A DNA stretch of 26,216 nucleotides from Bacteroidales bacterium (GTDB lineage Bacteria > Bacteroidota > Bacteroidia > Bacteroidales > JALTDM01), in contig JALTDM010000154.1 of the NCBI GenBank assembly GCA_027074135.1, forward strand, positions 1-26,216, in the 5' to 3' direction. Position numbers and translations under genes: made by a program. The notes below the pieces were generated by a model. It saw only the letters and a list, made by a program, of their open reading frames with translations. It did no database searches and was not told the DNA's origin. Shown here piece after piece: positions 8,412-14,382 of the stretch (within the stretch, counting starts at the first letter, position 1; every line of letters starts with the position of its first letter).

Positions 8412-8429
8412 CAAAAAACAGGGATAAAA

Positions 8430-8505
8430 ATTATCACTCACTTTAATCCTCCGTTAAGGAAGAAAATTTTACTTTTACCCTTGAGGAGAGATACAGAGTG
8501 ATAAT
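8430..8505 (+). ncRNA. Structured 5' leader, possible cis-regulatory RNA
   Basis: The leader between the promoter candidate and the binding-protein start can fold strongly. ATTATCACTC (8430-8439) is perfectly complementary to GAGTGATAAT (8496-8505), a 10-bp closing stem. Inside it, CTCC-g-TTAAGG (8449-8459) pairs with CCTTGAGGAG (8479-8488), ten pairs with one bulged G and one G-T wobble, around a 19-base AT-rich loop. No T-run follows the closing stem, so it is not an intrinsic terminator. I do not recognise a known riboswitch class; TPP and Mn-type signatures are absent. It could be a metal- or protein-responsive leader, or only an mRNA-stabilising hairpin. Confidence 0.45.
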
Positions 8506-8520
8506 AAAATCAAAAAAACT

Positions 8521-9528
8521 ATGTATATGAAAAAAATAATTGCAATACTCGTTGCAGCTGTAGCAATGGCAGGTTGCGGCAACAAAAAATCAAACGAAGT
8601 AGTGGTTTACACCAGTGTTGACCAAGTATTTTCCGAACCTGTTTTGAAAAAGTTTGAAGAAGAAACAGGCATAAAAGTAAAACCGCTTTTTGATACGGAA
8701 GAAACAAAATCTACCGGTGTTCTCAACCGCCTTATTGCCGAAAAAGACAATCCACGCTGCGACTTGTTTTGGAGTGGCGATCCCGTTAGGGCTATTGTAT
8801 TGAAACAAAAAGGTATTGCATCACCTTATGAATCTCCGCAAGCAAAAGACATTTCCTCTGTTTACAAAGACCCCGACCATTATTGGACAGGATTTTCGGC
8901 AAGAGCAAGGGTAATTATTTACAACAAAAAACTCATTGACACATTGGGTGTTCCCAAATCAATTTTTGACTTCCTGAAACCGCAGTACAAAGGCAAATTT
9001 GCAATTGCTAACCCACTTTTCGGTACAACAACATTCCATTTTGCCGCTATATTTGATGCTCTTGGCGATAGTGCCGCAAAAAAATACTTTGAAGCACTGA
9101 AAAACAACGGAGTGATAATTGCAGCAAGCAACGGAGATGTTAAGAAAAAAGTGATGAACGGAGAAGTAGTTTGCGGACTTACCGATACCGACGATGCTTT
9201 TGAGGCAATGGAAGAAAGCGGAGATGTAGGAATGGTATTCCCCGACCAAGACAGCCTCGGCACATTAATTATGCCCAATGCCATAGTCCTTATAAAAAAT
9301 TCTCCCAATCCCGGAAATGCAAAAAAACTCGCCGACTTTTTGCTAAAACCCGAAACAGAAGCCTTACTTGCAAAACTTTGTGCTCAAATGCCGTTACACA
9401 AAGGCGTGCAGGTGCCCAAAGGCATTCCTTCACTTGACAATATAAAACCTATGAAAATTGATTACGACCACACCGCCCGCAAACTGACCGAAATACAAGA
9501 TTACCTTAAACAATGGGTTGGTCAGTGA
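8521..9528 (+). CDS. ABC importer substrate-binding lipoprotein, Fe(III)-type
   Basis: A 335-residue solute-binding protein. The N-terminus is a lipoprotein signal with lipobox MAGC (cysteine 19 from the first ATG). The mature part opens with VVVYTSVDQVFSEPVL and EEETGIKVKPLFDTEETK, the pattern of the FbpA/AfuA/ThiB group (type II binding fold), then DLFWSGDPVRA and a late PGNAKKLADFLLKPE. Ferric iron is the usual annotation, but thiamine, phosphonate or another small anion cannot be excluded. A second ATG six bases downstream (8527) is an equally good start and gives a more normal signal beginning MKKIIAIL. Its 3' end overlaps the permease start by 16 bases, so the genes are translationally coupled. 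Confidence 0.85.
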   Translation: MYMKKIIAILVAAVAMAGCGNKKSNEVVVYTSVDQVFSEPVLKKFEEETGIKVKPLFDTEETKSTGVLNRLIAEKDNPRCDLFWSGDPVRAIVLKQKGIASPYESPQAKDISSVYKDPDHYWTGFSARARVIIYNKKLIDTLGVPKSIFDFLKPQYKGKFAIANPLFGTTTFHFAAIFDALGDSAAKKYFEALKNNGVIIAASNGDVKKKVMNGEVVCGLTDTDDAFEAMEESGDVGMVFPDQDSLGTLIMPNAIVLIKNSPNPGNAKKLADFLLKPETEALLAKLCAQMPLHKGVQVPKGIPSLDNIKPMKIDYDHTARKLTEIQDYLKQWVGQ

Positions 9529-11024
9529 AACAAAAACAACCTGATATTGCAATAATTATTTTTTCGGCAATGGCTCTGTTGCCGTTGCTTTTTCTTATTT
9601 TTTACGCTTTGACAAGTGTTGGTGCCAAAACTTATGTACAAATTACAGGTTCGTTGCCTTTATTATTAAGAAGTGTCGGTTTTGCCATTTTGGTTGCATT
9701 ATTTTCCACTCTTGCAGGAACATTAGCGGCTCTATCGGTTTATGGCAGGACAGGTTTATTGGCTGCTGCCGCAAAAGTTTTTATTCTTTTGCCGCTGTTT
9801 ATTACGCCTTACAGTTTTGCGGTGAGTTGGGACAAGATTTTTTTTGCACTACACTTAACTCCCGCTTTAAAAACATTCCTAATACTTGCAATGGTATTTA
9901 CACCTGTTGCCTATATAATTGTTTTTACTTCTTTGCGAAAACTGCCTCAAGAATTATTGGAAGCGGCAATAATCCACACATCAAACAAAAACAAAATAAT
10001 TCGACGCATTGTAATTCCATACCTTAAGCCATCACTTGTTTCGGCTTTCACTCTTGTTTTTATTTTTGCTATTTCTGAATTTACCGTGCCGGTTTATTAT
10101 GGAGTAAATCTTTATGCAGCAAAGATTTTTACTGAATTTTCGGCATTTTACGATTATAATTTGGCAATTATTCATTCTGCAGTGCTGCTGGTAGTTATTC
10201 TTGTCATTCTTTGGGCTGAACTCAAGACATTCGGAGAAGTACCTCTAATTTCCACATCGGCAAGCACGGAGTCTAAATACCAATTGCTCCCCGCAGTTTT
10301 TTTATTCGTAATATTTTTTTATGTTGCAGTAGTTGTTTTGATGCCTGTAGTTAATATTTCCATTTCTACGGATATGACTGAACTGAAACAAGCTGTAAGT
10401 CTGCTTTCAGTCCCCATAATAAACAGCATTATTATAGCACTTGCCACATCATTTTTTATAGTCGCCTTAACTGTTACTACTGCAACAATTAACTATGTAA
10501 AGCAAAAAAGATTTAATGCAGGGAGTATTTATATCTTTCCGTTTGCCGTACCTTCCATTATATTGGGAATTGCGTTCATTTATTTCTACAACACTCCTGC
10601 ACTTAACTTTATTTACTCATCTGTGGCAATAATAATTTTCGGGCTTACGGCTAAATTTTCTTATCTTTCTTACAAAATTGTTTTTAACCAAACAAAAACT
10701 ATTGATTTTAGTGAGGTAGAAGTTGCTAAAATTCACAGGTTTAACACGGTTGGGATTATTCTCAAAATTGTTTTGCCGCAAATTCGTAACGGAATAATTG
10801 CAGCATTTTTCATCGTTTTTGTTTTCAGTTACTTGGAAGCCGGCTTGTCTGTTATGGTTTATCCTCCCGGAATGCAACTTGCTGTTGTTAAGGTGTTTAC
10901 ACTAACTGCAAATTCTCCCGAAAAACTATCTTACGCCTTAAATCTCGTGCTTATTCTTTCGGGACTCCTGTTTGCTTTTGTGTTGTATGGAGTTGTAAGG
11001 ATTTTTAATAAAAAGGGGAATTAA
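9513..11024 (+). CDS. Fused ABC importer permease, FbpB/ThiP-like
   Basis: A 503-residue integral inner-membrane protein with about 12 hydrophobic segments, consistent with two binding-protein-dependent permease domains fused head to tail, as in FbpB and ThiP. The first ATPase-contact (EAA) loop is at about 145-173, with EAAIIHTS then RRIVIPYLKP. The second is at about 399-425 and is degenerate, EVEVAKIHRF then LKIVLPQIRNG. The conserved glycine of the EAA motif is missing from both. The start overlaps the binding-protein gene by 16 bases, and the stop overlaps the stop of the convergent gene at 11021. The matching ATPase is probably the gene at 13248, 2.2 kb away on the same strand. Confidence 0.85.
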   Translation: MGWSVKQKQPDIAIIIFSAMALLPLLFLIFYALTSVGAKTYVQITGSLPLLLRSVGFAILVALFSTLAGTLAALSVYGRTGLLAAAAKVFILLPLFITPYSFAVSWDKIFFALHLTPALKTFLILAMVFTPVAYIIVFTSLRKLPQELLEAAIIHTSNKNKIIRRIVIPYLKPSLVSAFTLVFIFAISEFTVPVYYGVNLYAAKIFTEFSAFYDYNLAIIHSAVLLVVILVILWAELKTFGEVPLISTSASTESKYQLLPAVFLFVIFFYVAVVVLMPVVNISISTDMTELKQAVSLLSVPIINSIIIALATSFFIVALTVTTATINYVKQKRFNAGSIYIFPFAVPSIILGIAFIYFYNTPALNFIYSSVAIIIFGLTAKFSYLSYKIVFNQTKTIDFSEVEVAKIHRFNTVGIILKIVLPQIRNGIIAAFFIVFVFSYLEAGLSVMVYPPGMQLAVVKVFTLTANSPEKLSYALNLVLILSGLLFAFVLYGVVRIFNKKGN

Positions 11025-11707
11025 TTACCTTTTTGGTTGCCGTTAAGATTAAACCCGAATTTAACTCCTAATAGCAACACCAACCTGATATTAAGCGGTT
11101 CTGAATCAATCACTTTGTCGTCTACCCAATATAACTTTCTAATAAAACTCTCACCAAATCCCACATAAATTTCAGCCACCATTTTATCATTATCCGTAGA
11201 TTGAAGCCCAAATAAAATTTTGTGACCGAACACAAATTTATCTCGATCTGCTTTGTCCGGATATTCCAAATAGTGTTCTCTTTGATAACCGGTACACCAT
11301 CTGCTCTCATAATACCCGCCTAACAAAAAATTCTTATCCCTTTCGTAAACGGTAAAAATCTGGTTGGTTATCGAAAAGCCTCCTTTTATGAAAATTTTGT
11401 TTCCGACAAATAATTCGAGTCCCTTGTAATTGTCTGACCTCATATCATCATAACTTATATTGGGTCTCAAATACTTAACAAACTTTTCTTCCATATAAAT
11501 CAGTCCTATACCATAAATGATTGCTAAATCTTTTGTTCCGGCTTTTTCCATCTCCAGCCTCAATTCCCCGTATCTAAGCCGTAAAAAATCTATTTTTAAA
11601 ACACTTCTTTTGGCAGGTACGGAATCTATTCCGGAAAAATTATTGTTAAAATTGGCAAAAACCACATTCGACAAAACAAAAAATATTGCAAACAAATATT
11701 TTATCAT
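11021..11707 (-). CDS. Predicted outer-membrane beta-barrel protein, function unknown
   Basis: A 228-residue protein with an N-terminal signal peptide (MIKYLFAIFFVLSNVVFA) and many alternating hydrophobic and polar stretches ending in VLLLGVKFGFNL, suggesting a small beta-barrel. It is a paralogue of its upstream neighbour: both have an ELR(L/M) segment after the signal, a LELFVGNKIFI or INVFYGKKFFY strand, a DKFV(F/L)G(H/A)KI segment, and a (I/F)Y(V/I)GFG or (I/F)Y(V/I)GVG strand near the end. It is the last gene of a three-gene minus-strand cassette. Its stop overlaps that of the convergent permease with no room for a terminator. No known family is recognised. Confidence 0.65.
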   Translation of the reverse strand: MIKYLFAIFFVLSNVVFANFNNNFSGIDSVPAKRSVLKIDFLRLRYGELRLEMEKAGTKDLAIIYGIGLIYMEEKFVKYLRPNISYDDMRSDNYKGLELFVGNKIFIKGGFSITNQIFTVYERDKNFLLGGYYESRWCTGYQREHYLEYPDKADRDKFVFGHKILFGLQSTDNDKMVAEIYVGFGESFIRKLYWVDDKVIDSEPLNIRLVLLLGVKFGFNLNGNQKGN

Positions 11708-11711
11708 ATAC

Positions 11712-12401
11712 CTATTTTTTTATGAAATTATACCCTATGGAATATCCAAGATGGAATGTTACCGTCGGGAAAAACATATACTTTTTCATATCAATGGTTG
11801 CTTTACTGTCATAAAACATTCGCAATCTTGCACCAACCCCGATATAAAAGTTTGAAATAACTTTAAATTTATTCGGAGTTTGAGTTCCTGTAGTAATTTT
11901 TGCACCCAATACAAATTTATCGATGTAGTAGTCCCTTAAGTCATCGTTTTCAGGGAAATATGTAATTCCCAAAAAATCAAAAAATCCCCAAAAAAAGTAT
12001 TCACTTATTGTCGTTGGATAAATTTCCACATTTTTCAATTTACCATACTTTCCAAAAATTACATAAGACCAATATTTCCTGCTATTATGGTAGAAAAACT
12101 TCTTTCCATAAAAAACATTTATACCCCAATGATTGTCAGCTATAAAAGAATATATTCCTGTTGTTTCAAAATCTCCGGATACTCCCAACCCGAAAATATT
12201 GTATTTGTTTTCTTCTTTTTTTATGTCAAGCTGCATTCTTAATTCATTAACGAACAATTGAGTAGGAGAAAAGAATAAAATATTGTTGTTGATATTGCTA
12301 CTGCTTGTGTCTTCCAAAGACACATAGCTTGAGCTAAGTGCTAAAATGTTGGAGTACAGAACAAAAAAAACGGCTATGCTTATAAATCTCATTATTTTCA
12401 T
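11712..12401 (-). CDS. Predicted outer-membrane beta-barrel protein, paralogue of neighbour
   Basis: A 229-residue protein with a signal peptide ending near NILALSSS and a strand-rich body rich in Tyr and Phe. The last strand HLGYSIGYNF resembles the end of a small outer-membrane barrel. It lies 4 bases upstream of its paralogue (11021-11707) and overlaps the end of the preceding lipoprotein gene by an ATGA junction (12398-12401), so all three are probably translated from one mRNA. No known domain is recognised and the function is unknown. Confidence 0.65.
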   Translation of the reverse strand: MKIMRFISIAVFFVLYSNILALSSSYVSLEDTSSSNINNNILFFSPTQLFVNELRMQLDIKKEENKYNIFGLGVSGDFETTGIYSFIADNHWGINVFYGKKFFYHNSRKYWSYVIFGKYGKLKNVEIYPTTISEYFFWGFFDFLGITYFPENDDLRDYYIDKFVLGAKITTGTQTPNKFKVISNFYIGVGARLRMFYDSKATIDMKKYMFFPTVTFHLGYSIGYNFIKK

Positions 12402-13123
12402 TGCTCTTTATGTTTGTTTTTATTAAGGTTTATTTGATATGTGAGTCCCAGTCCACCTGTAAAAATTATATAATATTGATTACCATTAATTTCATAAATT
12501 TTTTCATCATTTAACATTGATGACCAACCTAATAATAAACAAAGACCTAGTCCTTTTGAAGATTTAAATTTTAAGAAAAACACATTATCTAAAAGATAGT
12601 TGTTTAAAGAACGCTTTGTTATATATACCCTGCGACCGTCACTATAGTTATCTACAGTTAATGAAGAGCCGATTAAGTTGCCAAATTTTACCATTGTTCC
12701 GATTTCTACTTTTTCTGCTTTGTATCCAAAATATAGCTGGTTAAAGAATGAATTGTATTGCATATTAAATGTTGAAACTAAATAATACTCAGCCTCGCTA
12801 GATCTGAAAGTAAGATGCGACAATGAAAATCCTAAATAATCGGAAATAATAAAATTGTTTCCGAGTTTGTGATAATATCCTCCCAGTACATCACCATAGT
12901 AATTAAAATATCCGGTATTAAAATGCGTTTGAACGGCAAAATGTTCAGACGGAGAATATGAACCTCCTAAATATGCTCCCGAAAGTGGCGAACCTGCTCC
13001 TGTTACTTCTAAATCTCCTTTTTCGGAAGGCATTTGGACAGATGCTATTTGCGGATAGTAAATACTACAACCTGTAAATAGAAATATAATTGTCACAAAC
13101 AACAAAAAAGTTCTCATATTCAA
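12398..13123 (-). CDS. Lipoprotein with predicted beta-barrel-like body
   Basis: A 241-residue protein with the lipoprotein signal MNMRTFLLFVTIIFLFTGC; the lipobox is LFTGC with cysteine 19. The body has repeated Gly/Tyr/Phe-rich strands such as GAYLGGSYSP, YGDVLGGYYHKLG and FTGGLGLTYQINL, suggesting an outer-membrane barrel-like fold attached by a lipid. Residues 38-60 (GDLEVTGAGSPLSGAYLGGS) resemble the start of several Bacteroidota lipoproteins of unknown role. It is the first gene of the cassette. A second ATG two codons in is also possible. Function unknown. Confidence 0.65.
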   Translation of the reverse strand: MNMRTFLLFVTIIFLFTGCSIYYPQIASVQMPSEKGDLEVTGAGSPLSGAYLGGSYSPSEHFAVQTHFNTGYFNYYGDVLGGYYHKLGNNFIISDYLGFSLSHLTFRSSEAEYYLVSTFNMQYNSFFNQLYFGYKAEKVEIGTMVKFGNLIGSSLTVDNYSDGRRVYITKRSLNNYLLDNVFFLKFKSSKGLGLCLLLGWSSMLNDEKIYEINGNQYYIIFTGGLGLTYQINLNKNKHKEQ

Positions 13124-13194
13124 GATTTTATAAAATAAAAAACAGTAATTTTAAGAGTTTAATGTTTCAAAGTTCGTAAAAATATTTGCACCAT

Positions 13195-13202
13195 CAAAAT
13201 TA
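13195..13202 (-). promoter_or_regulatory. Candidate -7 box for the outer-membrane cassette
   Basis: On the minus strand these bases read TAATTTTG, matching TAnnTTTG, 71 bases before the lipoprotein ATG at 13123. It would be divergent from the ATPase promoter and implies a leader of about 65 bases. The call rests on one short motif in AT-rich DNA. Confidence 0.3.
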
Positions 13203-13230
13203 TTCGAAAAATATTCCTAAAAAATTTATA

Positions 13231-13247
13231 ATAACTTTGCATTCGGG
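13231..13247 (+). promoter_or_regulatory. Candidate promoter of the ATPase gene, near-leaderless
   Basis: TAACTTTG (13232-13239) is an exact -7 match. Only 8 bases separate it from the ATG at 13248, so transcription would begin at or one or two bases before the start codon. The 11-mer ATAACTTTGCA and a following GGGAT are shared with the promoter region before the binding-protein gene (8403-8425). Confidence 0.5.
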
Positions 13248-13952
13248 ATGAACATACCACTAGTAGAAATAAAAAACCTGTCTTTTGCTTACGGCAACAA
13301 TGAAATATTGCGGAGTATTACCGTTTCAGTATCCGCAAATACTCTTACGGCAATAATGGGGCAATCGGGGTGTGGCAAAACTACGCTCATTCGTCTGATA
13401 GCAGGTTTGGAAACTCCTCACAGCGGTGAAATAATCATAAACGGCAAAACCGTATCTTCTCCACAAAAAATTACCCCACCGTCACAACGCGGTTTCGGTT
13501 ATATTTTTCAGAATCTTGCACTTTGGCCTCATCTTACTGTAAAACAGCATATAAGTTATGCAATATCAAACGGTTCGCAAGAAAAAATAAATGAAATAGC
13601 AAATTTCTTTAAACTTAGGGCTCACCTTGACAAATACCCGAATCAACTATCGGGCGGGCAAAAACAATTGCTTGCACTTGCAAGGGCTATGGCTCCTAAT
13701 CCGTCTCTTATCCTTATGGATGAGCCGCTTACGGGAATGGACCCTGTATTGAAAGAGTATGTGCTTGATTTTATCCTGAAAATAAAAGGATCTTTGCAAA
13801 CTACAATCATCTATGTAACCCACGACAGCAGCGAAGTAGAAAAAACTGCCGACAAAATCATCATGATGAAAGACGGTAAAATCATCACTTCCGGCACTCC
13901 TGCAGATATGAAAAATTCCGATGATGAATATGTGAGGTCTTTTTTAAAATAA
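13248..13952 (+). CDS. ABC importer ATP-binding protein, FbpC/ThiQ-like
   Basis: A 234-residue cytosolic ATPase subunit with all the expected motifs: Walker A GQSGCGKTT (38-46), Q-loop FQNLALWPHLT with Gln88, signature LSGGQ (134-138), Walker B LILMDE (154-159), D-loop LTGMDP, and switch histidine 192 in THD. It is short, with no C-terminal regulatory domain, like ThiQ and other minimal importer ATPases. The phrase LALWPHLTV after the Q-loop is typical of iron, thiamine and sulfate-type importers, so it probably drives the binding protein and permease at 8521-11024, although a minus-strand cassette separates them. A terminator follows at 13981. Confidence 0.88.
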   Translation: MNIPLVEIKNLSFAYGNNEILRSITVSVSANTLTAIMGQSGCGKTTLIRLIAGLETPHSGEIIINGKTVSSPQKITPPSQRGFGYIFQNLALWPHLTVKQHISYAISNGSQEKINEIANFFKLRAHLDKYPNQLSGGQKQLLALARAMAPNPSLILMDEPLTGMDPVLKEYVLDFILKIKGSLQTTIIYVTHDSSEVEKTADKIIMMKDGKIITSGTPADMKNSDDEYVRSFLK

Positions 13953-13978
13953 ACGGATTTATCCCATTGTTTTTTAAG

Positions 13979-14013
13979 TCATGCTGAATTTATTTCAGCA
14001 TCTTTTTGATTTT
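13979..14013 (+). terminator. Terminator of the ATPase gene, built from a dispersed-type repeat
   Basis: ATGCTGAA (13981-13988) pairs perfectly with TTCAGCAT (13994-14001) around the loop TTTAT, followed by the T-rich CTTTTTGATTTT. It lies 28 bases after the ATPase stop. The whole element reads GTCATGCTGAA...TTCAGCATCT, the form of a short palindromic repeat often seen between bacterial genes. A second, inverted copy is at 14110-14136. Confidence 0.7.
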
Positions 14014-14057
14014 AATCACGGTTTAAAAAAACAGAGAAAGACAAAAATATTAGAACA

Positions 14058-14197
14058 CCTGAAACGATAAGATTTTGAAACGAAGAGATTCCGAAGAACC
14101 TGAAACAATAAGATTCTGAAACAAGTTCAGAATGACGTCTTCAGGTTGACGTTGTTCGAAATGACGTTTTCGGAATGACATTGTTCAAGATGGCATG
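14058..14197. repeat. Cluster of short repeats forming a nested palindrome
   Basis: The core AGATTCTGAAACAAGTTCAG plus AATGACG (14111-14137) is a hairpin of TTCTGAA and TTCAGAA. Five related left arms precede or form it, with their GAA at 14061, 14077, 14093, 14102 and 14118. Five right arms follow, with TTC at 14126, 14140, 14155, 14169 and 14184, a spacing of 14-15 bases. The left arms include two near-identical 24-mers (14058-14081 and 14099-14122, 2 differences); the right arms make a 29-base direct repeat (starts 14125, 14154, 14183). Outward, arm pairs can base-pair in order: ACCTGAA with TTCAGGT, then TTCCGAA with TTCGAAA (one mismatch), then TTTTGAA with TTCGGAA using wobbles. No coding frame explains it. 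Confidence 0.75.
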
Positions 14198-14203
14198 GAT
14201 TAC

Positions 14204-14274
14204 GGAGGGTGAATGATAAAGAACAATATAAAAGCGAAGACTAAAGCCAACCGTTTTTATCCATTTTATCCTCC
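14204..14274. repeat. Imperfect inverted repeat
   Basis: GGAGGGTGAATGATAAA (14204-14220) is largely complementary to TTTATCCATTTTATCCTCC (14256-14274), with one or two bulges, around about 35 bases. It has no T-run placed for termination and no gene. Together with the short-repeat cluster and the AT-rich tail it fills the gene-free stretch 13953-14382. Confidence 0.4.
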
Positions 14275-14341
14275 CACCTTAAAAAGCAAGGCTAATCAAC
14301 AAAAATGGTATTTTGAATTAACAAAACATGCTAAAGAATGT

Positions 14342-14382
14342 TTAACTAACAATTAACAATTAACAACTAAACACTAACAACT
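14342..14382. repeat. AT-rich TTAACAA-type simple repeat
   Basis: AACTAACAATTAACAATTAA and the bases after it repeat a 7-8 base unit (TTAACAA, CTAACAA, CTAAACA) up to the stop codon of the porQ-like gene. No hairpin is evident. Such tracts are common between genes in AT-rich Bacteroidota and may mark slipped-strand expansion. Confidence 0.55.

Noticed and set aside
8430..8505. TPP riboswitch for a thiamine importer
   Set aside because: The conserved CTGAGA and GAACCTGAT-type signatures of the TPP class are absent and the two-stem geometry differs.
8430..8505. Intrinsic terminator of the MacB-type permease gene
   Set aside because: The closing stem is followed by AAAATC rather than a T-run, and the stem is AT-rich with a large interior.
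11517..11855. A 112-codon plus-strand frame in the outer-membrane cassette
   Set aside because: It runs antisense across the junction of two better-supported genes with signal peptides, and has no signal, motif or promoter of its own.
14058..14197. The repeat cluster as a CRISPR array
   Set aside because: Units are 14-29 bases, degenerate and directly abutting with no unique spacers of constant length, and no cas gene is near.
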